Positions 1 through 11,893 of a stretch of 64,000 nucleotides of DNA are shown here, one piece after another. The translations under genes and the position numbers were made by a program. How positions within the stretch are numbered: the first letter of the stretch is position 1; every line of letters starts with the position of its first letter. This stretch comes from Sipunculus nudus. Lineage: Eukaryota; Annelida; Sipuncula; Golfingiida; Sipunculidae. The notes beneath the pieces are model-generated. The model did no database searches. It saw nothing but the letters and a program-made list of their open reading frames with translations, and was not told the origin of the DNA. The stretch lies in the NCBI GenBank assembly GCA_026874595.1, contig CM049313.1:40450659-40514658 (forward strand). The letters run 5' to 3'.

Positions 1-215
1 AGCTTAGTACAACATTATGAATGTATTAGACATTGAATATAATCAAGTGGTCCATATATCTAGAATATGGACAAATGATTTCATGCCATGCCTGGAATGG
101 GCCATTTAACATGTATCTCTGTAAGGAGAATCTGAAATGCAAAAACAGTCAAATCAGTCAGCTTCTGAATAGTCTAACCTGAATATAACAATGATTTTGT
201 GACCCATATATTAAG

Positions 216-334
216 GTGGACAGCTGTGGCTACGTGGAGGTGGATCGCCAACGATGACAACTGTGGTATCTGTCGAATGCCGTTTGACGGTTGCTGTCCT
301 GACTGTAAGCTGCCCGGTGATGACTGCCCGTTAG
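216..334 (+). CDS. ANAPC11: Anaphase-promoting complex subunit 11, penultimate coding exon (5' end of gene outside window)
   Basis: APC11 is the RING-H2 subunit of the anaphase-promoting complex. It recruits the E2 enzyme and, with the APC2 cullin, catalyses ubiquitin transfer to mitotic regulators. Read in the frame TGG ACA GCT, this exon encodes the conserved start of the RING, including [13 protein letters not shown], the CCPDCK cysteines and PGDDCPL. It corresponds to about residues 8-46 of the usual 84-residue protein. It ends with a strong donor (TTAG|GTAAGT) after the first base of a Val codon, and the exon at 11778 supplies the rest (G|TG TGG GGC). The 5' limit is inferred from a TTAAG acceptor at 214-215, which would leave the roughly seven N-terminal residues on an exon upstream of the window. 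The pyrimidine tract there is weak, so the exact start is less certain. The cysteines visible here are intact, so the gene looks functional. Confidence 0.93.
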
Positions 335-1287
335 GTAAGTTAGTCTCATCCACCTCCGAGTACACTGTGGTAGGCTATATTTTTGCGTGGTGGAAATTAC
401 TCAGTGTTTAAGGATTCTTCCACAATCTCACCATAAGCCTAAACTAAAATTATTGGATTGTAAGAAATATGTCTCATAAATATATTATGATAATTGCCCT
501 CATTAAATGCCTAGTCTGTCAGTATCACAAAATTAACCCATATTTAACAATGATTAATCTACACTTTAATACCACATGCAGAGTAGGTGTTTGATTATTA
601 ACATGAACGGTAATCAAGGTACCTATTGTGGTCACTGTATATTGGAAAACAAGTAAGCTTTGCTTGCAAATCATCTTGTTCCACTTCATGATTTTAACCC
701 TTTTACAAATATGACTGAAACCACACATATGAAATCAACCAAAGTATCTGGCTTTTCAGTGCTAATATTTGTAAAATTGAAGTTGTGGTTATTTATTATC
801 TCAGCTGATTGTTGGTGCCATTAATTGTCTCCAGTTTTCCTAAACAACAAGATATATTCCTGCTACAGTTGTTCCTGTTAATGGGTAAATTGCTCAATAC
901 AGATTGAGACTGAATAGATTTCTGAGTAGGGTCCTGGTTGTCTTGTAAGGACCCACTTCCTGGTAAAAAATTATTTGTGGTAGATATGATTCAGATGCAA
1001 GGATAATTCATCGATCATGAAAAAAATGAATTTTATTATAGTTTGTGCCAAATGATCAATACTGGCTTCAGTTGATAATGAGATTTTATAGGGCCATGCA
1101 AACATGGTTTATTTATCAAAGTTCAGCTCTGTTATATATTTTTCCAAGTTTAAGTATTTGAATTCTTGTATTAAATAAGTGGTGGATCCAGGGGGGGGGG
1201 TGTCAGGACCCTCCCTTTTGTTCCCGACTACCTTTCTTTTAGGGTTTAAACCAATTTTTGCCTCCTGGACCCCTCCCTTTCCTTAGG
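335..1287 (+). other. First part of the ANAPC11 intron, no gene
   Basis: AT-rich intron sequence between the ANAPC11 donor and the first long repeat. It shows only short ORFs without family resemblance. A stretch at about 1180-1210 (GTGGTGGATCCAGG followed by a G run) resembles the end of a hAT-like element of the kind seen whole at 23214-23687, but no partner end or target duplication was found. Confidence 0.6.
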
Positions 1288-3097
1288 TTTTTGGCTCAGC
1301 TGACTATAAGTTATCTGAGTTATAGTCGTGATCCTTTGTCCGTCCACTGTCTGTCCGTCTGTTAAACTGGCATGTTTTAAAACTGTTGGACCTACGAATC
1401 TGAAATTCGGCCTTCAGTTAGATGTCCCCAAAATCCCCTATGATACCAAAAATTGGGTTACCAGGACTTCATTCCTTCAAGATATTAAGGAAAAACCTCT
1501 TTTTTCCATTAAAAACCCATTGTTACAAGATTTTCAAAACCACTAAGCTGAATTTGATCATAGTAAATATGCATATTTGTCCAAATATTTCCTATGAACA
1601 TACCAAAAATTAGGTCAGTATTGTATAATTTGTTGAAGTTATGGGCCTGAACAAAATGTACCTTATAAAAATCAGGAAATATATTTTCTCACTTAACATA
1701 AGATTTGCTGAAGCTGGAGACTTTTTTTAGGGATATAGCTTCATTTAAACAAGATTCAATTGTATACCAATAATTAGATCTGAATTTTTCAATTTTTTTT
1801 AAGTTATTTGCATAAATATAAAATCAGTACCTTAAATTTTGCCCAACTTTGGCCATGGCATGTTTTTTTTTTCCCTGTAAGCACTGTTGATTTAATTTTC
1901 ATATCATGCAAAAGAAGGATTTCAGCTTCTAAATTCTAAAATTTGGAAGGAATTGATAAAAAACTGTAGCTTTTATTAAAGTTTTTATGAGAGGCTGTAC
2001 TGAAGCCCCTCTGTATGTCCCTATGTTGACCTTTCAGGCCAATTATGCATGCTTGAACTGAGGCAGTCTGCAGCCAGCCAGTTCTTGGGTGGCTTCAGCT
2101 GGATCTAAATGTCCAACCCCCTTCCTCTAGTATTTGTTTTGGCCAAAAAACATAACAATTAACAATAATTAAAAAAAAAATTATTGGTTAATAATTAAAA
2201 TTTTTAGAAATATAAATGGAAAAGTAATTCTATAGTAAATGAACAACAGGGAATTACCTTGCAATTACTGATGATTCATGGATCTTCCATGGATGGTCGA
2301 AAATGTATTTCAAATGACACCATGCAGTCACCATTGGGTATTTTCATTTCAATCATAAAAATGAAAAATACATAATTAAATAAAATTGTTGTTTACTATT
2401 TGGGATTATATGAAGCAAGTTAATGATAGACAAGGATGCAGTTGATTATATTAGATTAATCTAAATTTCCAGGTATTTTCCAGGTGTTAAATTTGTTGGT
2501 TTATATTTATTACAAAATTAAAAAAAAATAATTGTCAAAAATTTAAAATATTACTCTGACAAGTGCTCATTAAAGTTGTTAATATGTTTGACTGATGATA
2601 TTAAGACTCATGGCTGTGTCAGCTGTTACATAATGCTGGCTAAATAGCCTAAATTTATATTACTGATTATCAGCTCCAGTTTGCTCCTTGTAGAATATAT
2701 TGGTTGTTTTGATCCTTGGATTATTTTTAACACATGTATTAGTTTCATAGCTGAGAATACTTTTCTTTTTTTCTGATATGATTAAAAAAAATAAAAATAT
2801 TCAAAATTTTCCTGTAAGTGCTATGGATTTAGTTTTCACAGCATGTACACTGAGCATTTCATCTGTTAAAATCTGAAATTTGAAACCAATTGATCAAAAA
2901 CTGTTGATTTCATTCAAGTTTTCAAGCACCATGTCCTCATTGTTTACATCAAGTCAGTATAAATGCAGTGTGCTAGGCTGTTACATAACACTTTCACTTC
3001 TGACCTACTGCCTCTGTGAGTGTCTGGGTCAGGCAGTTATAACCAGAGAGCCCCCCCCCCCCTCTCTCTTTTACCCTCTCTCTCTCTGGCAGTCTAG

Positions 3098-3142
<45 letters not shown>

Positions 3143-4760
3143 GACAGTCTAGCTCTCTCTCTCCAGCTTTACTCTTTCTTTCTGTATCTCTCTCTCTCCC
3201 CAATGCCTCCCTGCCTCCCTCCATCCTATTCTGTTGACAGGTACTATAAACCAGAATTATTAGCTATAAATGTTGATGCAATTTAAAAAATTCGAATCAA
3301 ATGAAATATTCACAATCACATATTTATATTATATTGTAAATGGATAGTAACATTTTTAAACCTGAAAAAAAATGGTGTAATGAAAAAAAGAAATGAATGC
3401 AAATATTGTTAATTTTTTCCTGGCTCAGTAGAATGGGAAAAAAATGATTTGCTTTGTTCCTCCATCTTTTTGCATGTTTTAAATATTTAATGATCATGAA
3501 TAAACCTTTTAAGCGAACCTGTGAGCTTATGCGATTGTGCAGCGGTGTCCGTCCGTTGTCAGTTGTCCGCCGTGCCGTCCAGGGCTGTCTTTCTGCTGTC
3601 CATGGCTGTAAGTCAGAAACCGTCGGAGCTAGCAGCTCCAAATTACATGTAAGAATTAGTCACAAGTGAAACTTTGTGACCATGAGCTTATTATTGGGTA
3701 TCTGCATTAATTTAGATTTTATAGAGAAAAAGCTTAAAAACCTTTAAAAATCTTCTTCTCTGTAACTGTTCAGCCAAATTGTCCAATATTTCATAGAAAT
3801 GATCCCTGGAACAATCTCTCTCAAGTTTGTTTGAATGGTTCCAGTTCGGAGATTTTTGGCCGAGTTACAGGAATTTTATAGTAAATGAACAACAGGGAAT
3901 TACCTTGCAATTACTGATGATTCATGGATCTTCCATGGATGGTCGAAAATGTATTTCAAATGACACCATGCAGTCACCATTGGGTATTTTCATTTCAATC
4001 ATAAAAATGAAAAATACATAATTAAATAAAATTGTTGTTTACTATTTGGGATTATATGAAGCAAGTTAATGATAGACAAGGATGCAGTTGATTATATTAG
4101 ATTAATCTAAATTTCCAGGTATTTTCCAGGTGATAAATTTGTTGGTTTATATTTATTACAATATTAAAAAAAAAATAATTATGTCAAAAATTTAAAATGT
4201 TACTCTGACAAGTGCTCATTAAAGTTGTTAATATGTTTGACTAATGATATTAAGACTCATGGCTGTGTCAGCTGTTACATGATACTGGCTAAATAGCCTA
4301 AATTTATATTACTGATTATCAGCTTCAGTTTGCTCTTTGTAGAATATATTGGTTGTTTTGATCCTTGGATTATTTTTTACACATGTATTAGTTTCATAGC
4401 TGAGAATACTTTTCTTTTTATTCTGATATGATTAAAAAAAAATAAAAATATTCAAAATAAAAATATTCAAATTTTTCCTGTAAGTGCTATGGATTTAGTT
4501 TTCACAGCATGTACACTGAGCATTTCATCTGTTAAAATCTGAAATTTAAAACCAATTGATCAAAAACTGTTGATTTCATTCAAGTTTTCAAGCACCATGT
4601 CCTCATTGTTTACATCAAGTCAGTATAAATGCAGTGTACTAGGCTGTTACATAACACTTTCACTTCTGACCTACTGCCTCTGTGAGTGTCTGGGTCAGGC
4701 AGTTATAACCAGAGAGCCCCCCCCCCCTCTCTCTTTTACCCTCTCTCTCTCTGGCAGTCT

Positions 4761-4805
<45 letters not shown>

Positions 4806-7800
4806 GACAGTCTAGCTCTCTCTCTCCAGCTTTACTCTTTCTTTCTGTATCTCTCTCTCTCCCCAATGCCTCCCTTCCTTCCTCCATCCTATTCTGTTGA
4901 CAGGTACTATAAACTAGAATTATAAGCTTTAAATGTTGATGCAATTTAAAAAATTTGAATCAAATGAAATATTCACAATCACATATTTATATTATATTGT
5001 AAATGGATAGTAACATTTTTAAACCTGAAAAAAAAATGGTGTAATGAAAAAAAGAAATGAATGCAAATATTGTTAATTTTTTCCTGGCTCAGTAGAATGG
5101 GAAAAAAATGATTTGCTTTGTTCCTCCATCTTTTTGCATGTTTTAAATATTTAATGATCATGAATAAACCTTTTAAGCGAACCTGTGAGCTTATGCGATT
5201 GTGCAGCGGTGTCCGTCCGTTGTCAGTTGTCCGCCGTGCCGTCCAGGGCTGTCTTTCTGCTGTCCATGGCTGTAAGTCAGAAACCGTCGGAGCTAGCAGC
5301 TCCAAATTACATGTAAGAATTAGTCACATGTGAAACTTTGTGCCCATGAGCTTATTATTGGGTATCTGCATTAATTTAGATTTTATAGAGAAAAAGCTTA
5401 AAAACCTTTAAAAATCTTCTTCTCTGTAACTGTTCAGCCAAATTGTCCAATATTTCATAGAAATGATCCCTGGAACAATCTCTCTCAAGTTTGTTTGAAT
5501 GGTTCCAGTTTGGAGATTTTTGGCCAAGTTACAGGAATTTTATAGTAAATGAACAACAGGGAATTACCTTGCAATTACTGATGATTCATGGATCTTCCAT
5601 GGATGGTCGAAAATGTATTTCAAATGACACCATGCAGTCACCATTGGGTATTTTTCATTTCAAGCATAAAAATGAAAAATACATAATTAAATAAAATTGT
5701 TGTTTACTATTTGGGATTATATGAAGCAAGTTAATGATAGACAAGGATGCAGTTGATTATATTAGATTAATCTAAATTTCCAGGTATTTTCCAGGTGATA
5801 AATTTGTTGGTTTATATTTATTACAATATTAAAAAAAAATAATTATGTCAAAAATTTAAAATGTTACTCTGACAAGTGCTCATTAAAGTTGTTAATATGT
5901 TTGACTAATGATATTAAGACTCATGGCTGTGTCAGCTGTTACATGATACTGGCTAAATAGCCTAAATTTATATTACTGATTATCAGCTTCAGTTTGCTCT
6001 TTGTAGAATATATTGGTTGTTTTGATCCTTGGATTATTTTTTACACATGTATTAGTTTCATAGCTGAGAATACTTTTCTTTTTATTCTGATATGATTAAA
6101 AAAAATAAAAATATTCAAATTTTTCCTGTAAGTGCTATGGATTTAGTTTTCACAGCATGTACACTGAGCATTTCATCTGTTAAAATCTGAAATTTAAAAC
6201 CAATTGATCAAAAACTGTTGATTTCATTCAAGTTTTCAAGCACCATGTCCTCATTGTTTACATCAAGTCAGTATAAATGCAGTGTGCTAGGCTGTTACAT
6301 AACACTTTCACTTCTGACCTACTGCCTCTGTGAGTGTCTGGGTCAGGCAGTTATAACTAGAGAGCCCCCCCCTCTCTCTCTCTTTTACTCTCTCTCTCTC
6401 TGGCAGTCTAGCTCTCTCTCTCTCTCTCTCCAGACAGTCTAGCTCTCTCTCTCCAGCTTTACTCTTTTTTCCTGGCTCAGTAGAATGGGAAAAAAATGAT
6501 TTGCCTTGTTCCTCCATCTTTTTGCATGTTTTAAATATTTAATGATCATGAATAAACCTTTTAAGCGAACCTGTGAGCTTATGCGATGGCGCAGCGGCAT
6601 CCGTCCGTTGTCAGTTGTCCGCCTTGCCGTCCAGGGCTGTCTTTCTGCTGTCCATGGCTGTAAGTCAGAAACCGTCGGAGCTAGCAGCTCCAAATTACAT
6701 GTAAGAATTAGTCAAATGTGAAACTTTGTGCCCATGAGCTTATTATTGGGTATCTGCATTAATTTAGATTTTATAGAGAAAAAGCTTAAAAACCTTTAAA
6801 AATCTTCTTCTCTGTAACTGTTCAGCCAAATTGTCCAATATTTCATAGAAATGATCCCTGGAACAATCTCTCTCAAGTTTGTTTGAATGGTTCCAGTTCG
6901 GAGATTTTTGGCCGAGTTACAGGAGGTTGAACTTGGTCATCTGTCCAAAAAAGCACACTAAAATTAAAATCTCAGAAACGGCTACCAGTGTTGGTCATAT
7001 ATGTCATATCTGATTTTGAGGTATTGGTGGCGCCACCTACATTGATGTGTTTTTTACAAGCGAAAATGTAATTTTAAACTCTTCTAGCTTATATATTGAT
7101 TTATGATGAAAGTGTTAAGCTGATTGGTCTAAACTTTACAAGAATTATTCTATAGTAGGGTTCTGCCAGTTTTATAAGAATAGATTGGGTAAATACAGTT
7201 TTAAAAAGCATTGTAGCTAATTGAAAAAGGCTTTCTGTATTTGAAAACAGATTTGACAACATGCTGAGTTTCAGCAGCCAAGTCAAGAGGTCACTCAGTA
7301 CAAACAGGTGGGGTCAATACATCACCATGGCAACTGACCTGGCTCGGGGGGGGGGGTGTCTAGACAATGTGTCTAGATGTCTAGACACAATGTTTAGATG
7401 CAGAATTCCCAGATTATATGAACTATATCTTTCAACTGTTTGAAAAAACTTGGTTTGCATTTTAAGTGAATCGGGTTTATCATCAGGTCACATGTGAACT
7501 GCTGCGCCCTCATTTTTGGTTTGACATATCCACCTGAAATTTTGCAGGTATATACATCGTGGACAGCTTTCTCGATTTTATGACAGGTGGCGCCACCTAC
7601 ATTAAGATTTACTCTGCAGACATAACATTATATCGGTCAGATCGATATCTTGCAGACTTTCATACAGGAAAGATCCTTCAACAAATAGCCTTATCATCAT
7701 TCTACCACTTCTTAGTATACTGTCATTACATTCAAATTTGCTCAAATAAATTGCTTTTTTTTTACCCCTCCAAAATAAAAATTAAACCACTATATTTTAC

Positions 7801-7990
7801 TCCAAATTAATCCATCAGTTAGGGTTATTTCATATATAATTTACTCATATATTACAGTATATTCCTTTATAATAGCCCAACATGACCATGATATTCATAA
7901 GCTTTATTGACTCAGTATAGTATCACAATGGTGATACATTTATAGTCCAATCTTGATCAGCTGAGGGCTGTGACCCATGGGTCTCATGTC
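1288..7990 (+). repeat. Long interspersed repeat, copy A (contains a tandem array)
   Basis: The left end reads TTTTTGGCTCAGCTGACT, followed by a TAAGT...TCTGAG hairpin-like segment and a (GTCC)-rich tract. The right end reads GATCAGCTGAGGGCTGTGAC then CCATGGGTC. The same two ends, with interior text in common, bound copies B (8109-11685) and C (15565-20397). The ends form a short inverted repeat (AGCTCAGCTGA against TCAGCTGAG). About 340 bp at the right end (7650-7990) matches 20060-20397. No transposase or polymerase ORF is visible, so it looks non-autonomous. It lies entirely inside the ANAPC11 intron. Class is unresolved: a TIR element, or a Helitron-like or pearl-type element with a tandem core, are both possible. 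Confidence 0.7.
2228..6924 (+). repeat. Tandem array of about 1.65 kb units (three copies)
   Basis: The phrase GTAAATGAACAACAGGGAAT starts at 2235, 3881 and 5545, giving periods of 1646 and 1664 bp. Units run roughly 2228-3873, 3874-5537 and 5538-6924. The third is shorter, about 1387 bp, because some 240 bp are missing between the CT tract and the TTTCCTGGCTCAG segment near 6470. Each unit holds a C run, a (CT)n microsatellite (near 3100-3140, 4750-4802 and 6378-6430) and a GAGCTTATGCGAT...GTCCGTCCG block that I associate with bivalve dispersed repeats. The near-identical short ORFs that recur in each unit are repeat-borne, not genes. Copies differ by scattered substitutions and small indels. 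Confidence 0.92.
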
Positions 7991-9000
7991 TTATTAGACT
8001 TCCTAGGTTGGACCACCCCTTTCAAAATTTCTGGATCTACTCTGGGATATATTTTTGTCCTCCACTTCTGTGGAATGGTTTATGTTTGTTTGTCTGTCGG
8101 TCCATCAAGTTTTTAGCTCAGCTGGCTGTAAGTCATCTGAGCTATAGTCATGGTCCTTTGTCCTCCGTCCGTCCGTCCATCCGTTGACAGGGCACATTTT
8201 GAAACCATTGGACCTAAGAATCCAAAATTTTGCATACAGTTTGATCTTTCAAAAAAAATCATTTACAGTGCCGAAAATTGGGTCACTAGGACTCTGTTTC
8301 TTCAAAATATTGATGAAAAACCTTGTTTTTCCATAAAAAAACCCATTGTTACACTTGAAGACTGCCTTATATCAAAACCACTGGTGTTCTTTTGTTCATA
8401 TTTGGCAAACCTATTCCTCTGTATGTTTTCTATAAACTTGCCAGAAATAAGGTCAATATTGCTGTTATGTAGAAGTTATGGGCTCGAACATAATGTATAT
8501 CATCAAAATATCAGGAAAGATACGTACCCACTTTACATGGTAACTGTTGAAGCTAGAGAGCTTCTTTCAAGCATGTAACTTTATTTTATAAAGAAGTAAC
8601 TGAAGGTAAAAAATTAGTGAAGAATTTTGTGATTTTTTTAAGTTATTAGCACAAATGTAAAATCAATACCTTAAATTTTTGCCAAACTTGGACCAAGTCA
8701 CATTTTGCCCTGTAGACACTGTTGATTTAATTTTGACAGTAAACACGTAAGAATTTAACCTTTTAAAATATGATATTTCAAAGGAATAGATAAAAAAGAT
8801 TAGCTTCATTCAACTTTTCAGACACCATGTCAAATATCTTTTACATCAAGCTAAACCCAATACAGTGGTGTGAAGTGAGTGATGCAGCCCTCACTTGTGT
8901 TATGTAATTTGTTTCACTCCAGGCAGCTTCCTTGGCTCGCCTTAGCTAGGCTTACCCTCTGCTCATCCCCCCCCTAACTTTCCCGGACAGGATACATAAC

Positions 9001-9052
9001 CTAGATGAATGTTATAAACTAGATGAATGTTATAAACTAGATGAATGTTATA
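9001..9052 (+). repeat. Three 18-bp direct repeats
   Basis: The unit CTAGATGAATGTTATAAA occurs three times in a row. The matching position in repeat copy C (about 17145) has the unit only once, so the triplication arose in this copy. Confidence 0.85.
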
Positions 9053-10269
9053 ATTTTCTGTATTTAATTCATTTTTTATTATAGACTTTTGCTATATTTT
9101 TGCATTGTATCTGAAGGGGTTTTAATAATTAAAGATGAAGTGTAGATGTTCATAATATGAATAATACCTTACTTTAGAATAGTAAAAATATTGTGTCTTT
9201 TTTCATCATTGAATATTACTTTTTGATGTTAAATTATAATTGAGATAATAATTAGGATAATGATCCAACCAACAGTATGTATACCTAATTTGCAAAGGGA
9301 AATTTTAATCAAATTTACTGAATCATTTATTCTAAAAGGTAAAATAAAGCATGTTCTGAAAACTGCAATGTAAAAAATAAGATTTTGAATAGTGATCTTA
9401 GGAATCAACTTGAAGATGCCATGTTGTGGTATTATTTTTTAAAGGATATTATCTTTTAAAAAATATATTTTTCTTTTAAATTAAAGTTTAAACATTTTGT
9501 GATTTAAATATGATAAAACATGTGACTGCATAATTTGACATGATATGAACCAAACTAAGGATGAATAATTATAAAACATGCAATTCTGATTTAACTTATA
9601 TTTTCAGTTTTTATGCAAGTTTATTAAATATGTATATCTAAAAGGAATTTAATATGTTAAAAACTATTCATGCAAAAAATGGAATTGCTGAAAAATTAGG
9701 CTTTAATATAAAGTTACAGGAACATAATCAGGAGCAATATTATGCCTGTTCTTTCACACTATCAGTTCAGTTTTGCTTTATACAAGTTTCCCAGCAAAAC
9801 CTTCTCAGCACACAGTCTCAGTCCCTCGCACACGGCTGTTTAACACCTTGTTTACACTCTGCATGTTTGTAAACACAATCCTTATGTGTCTGTTAACCGT
9901 AACAAGGCTGGCAATTGGAGGTCTGATTGTGAGCAGCAACACATGAATATTCAGCCAGCGTGAACATGTTATACATTTTTGGGGCCAAGTCAGTCAGGGC
10001 ATCTCATGATAGGCAGGTGGTGTGGCTCAGCGATGAACAGAATCCCACGCCCTGTGTTTATGTTGACACCTTTGATCGCACCTGATCGCGCTTTGAACAC
10101 TCGTTTACAGCAGTAAGCAAACAGTTTGAGGGCAATGTTTTGGCAGGAAAAAATTTATTTTAAAGAAAGAAGCTGTTTCTCGTGTTATTTAACATGCTTT
10201 ATAGTTAATTGGGCCCCTGTCTGTGTGTCTGTCTGTCTGTCTGTCACTCTGTCTGTCCGTCCTTTATCA

Positions 10270-11000
10270 AGCATGAAAAACAACAAGATCCCAAAGCGGG
10301 GGACATTAATTCCACAAATTTGCTTGTTCATGATCCATATATCCAAACATCTTCTGTTTTGGCGGTAACTGAAACATGGCAACTCATTGATAATTTCACC
10401 ATCCCTGGGTATAGAAACTCAATATCCTGTGCCAGAACATCACATCATGGTGGAGGTGCAGTTCTTTGCTCACGTGGAAGATGTTCATTGCAGAAACTAC
10501 CTCCACAATTGATGCAGAAGCAGCAAATCTAATCATACAAAAACAACAAGACACAACTACGATTCAGTTGTTACTCATGTATTGTCCACCAAGAACTCCA
10601 TTATATGAAATCAGTGATTGCATTAAAAACTTTATCAATATGCACGGAGGATCACAAGTTATAATTGCCTGTGATTTCAACATTGACCTGACAAAAAAAT
10701 TGTCAAAGAACACTGTCATAAACCAATTGCAAACCTTAGGGTTCATCCAGGTTACAACTGGCCCAACGCACCGCAGTGGCTCTCATTTAGACCATGTTTG
10801 GACAAATCTATATCCACTTCCAACATCTCAAGGAATTTGGACCTATTATAGTGACCATCAACAAATTTACAGTGATATTCATATGTAGCCATTCTACACA
10901 ACACAGCGCATCTGTAGACCCAAGCCCAAGAACAGCTGAATCTCAGTTCAAGAGAATGACCATTTTATCACTACTAACCAGCAGCTGACTCTCTCTAATA
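10270..11000 (+). mobile_element. Non-LTR retrotransposon endonuclease remnant, frameshifted
   Basis: Two reading frames together resemble the apurinic-type endonuclease (exonuclease-endonuclease-phosphatase fold) at the start of LINE ORF2. The first frame has VTETW (GAA ACA TGG at 10371-10379), then a PGY and a GGGAVL segment. After a frame change near 10460 the second frame has MYCPPRTP, IIACDFNID (DFN at 10673-10681), PTHRSGSHLDHVW and YYSDHQ. The usual Gly before DFN is Cys here. No reverse-transcriptase domain follows, so the copy is truncated and frameshifted and cannot be active. It sits in the ANAPC11 intron inside repeat copy B. Confidence 0.8.
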
Positions 11001-11777
11001 CTACAAGGTTCATGTACAGACTCAAGCCTCACTTATAATAAGGCCAATTCAACATACAAATACTGGAAAAATAATTGACACAGCCCAGCCAAGACTTCAA
11101 CCAAGAATTATTGGCACAGGTAATACACAAATACAGAAACTAAAAATGCATGCAATTCTTTAATATCATTTTTTGATAGCTTTGAACATTTTCACTTTAC
11201 CATATCTTTTCTTCCAGTTTATATGTCAGCTGTTCTTTACAGGTTCTTTAATTTTCAAATATCACTCTATCAGCCCATGCTACCAAGGTACACCATATTC
11301 ACTGTACTTCAATTTATAATGACTGCATCTTTTGCGGGGCCCTTCCTGACCTGTCAGTTTTCTAGTTCCCCTGAAAGTGAAAAAAGAGATCAGTCCTTTT
11401 TGTCCACTTGTCTGTCCATCTGTAAATATTTCATTTTGAACACAGTATCTCAAAACTTTTACCTTTTTTTCATGGCAGTCATACCAGAGTATTTACTAAG
11501 TATGTTTCGCAATCATGTATGTAGTATTTATTATAACCAAATATGAGGACCATTTCCTCTTAGCTTTTCAAATGATAATTAGTTATATATAAATAAAACA
11601 ATAACAATAATAATTAGCATATTTTGCGTTTGTTAACATTTTACTAAATTCAGCTGAGCGCCATGACCCATGAGTTCCTTGTTTAAATTTAAGTAAAACC
11701 TATGATACTGATAATTGATGCATTTTGACATGTTAAAACATTTGATCATGTTGTTTAATAAATGTTATTTCTTTCAG

Positions 11778-11893
11778 TGTGGGGCCAGTGTTCCCATTGC
11801 TTTCACATTCACTGCATTGTCAAATGGCTCAACTCACAACAGGTCAACCAGCTGTGTCCAATGTGCAGACAAGAATGGAAGTTCAAAGAATAG
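11778..11893 (+). CDS. ANAPC11: Anaphase-promoting complex subunit 11, last coding exon
   Basis: Follows a good acceptor (TTATTTCTTTCAG) and begins TG TGG GGC, completing the Val codon left open at position 334. It encodes the second half of the RING: WGQCSHCFHIHCIVKW, then LCPMCRQEWKFKE and a TAG stop at 11891-11893. The zinc-binding Cys-x2-Cys, Phe-His-x-His-Cys and Cys-Pro-Met-Cys residues are intact, and the C-terminus ends at the same point as other APC11 proteins. With the upstream exon it gives 77 of about 84 residues. The two exons are separated by an intron of 11,443 bp. No clear AATAAA was found close downstream. Confidence 0.95.

Larger units (their letters stand above)
8109..11685 (+). 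repeat. Long interspersed repeat, copy B
   Basis: Begins TTTTTAGCTCAGCTGGCTG with the (GTCC)n tract at about 8160-8185, and ends CAGCTGAGCGCCATGACCCA. The interior at 8200-8900 matches copies A and C, for example GGACCTAAGAATCCAAAATT against the related text at 1390 and 15710. The segment 11340-11560 matches 17940-18120 of copy C. It contains a broken LINE endonuclease region (about 10270-11000) that is not part of the other copies as far as I can see. It ends less than 100 bp before the last ANAPC11 exon. Confidence 0.7.

Noticed and set aside
2880-6721. Near-identical ORFs recurring every 1.65 kb, with Leu-Ser repeats from CT tracts
   Set aside because: They follow the tandem repeat units and the microsatellite exactly, differ by frameshifts between copies and show no protein family.
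7355-7391. Small palindrome built of TGTCTAGACA words after a G run
   Set aside because: Local inverted repeat of about 33 bases in repeat DNA; no evidence of function.
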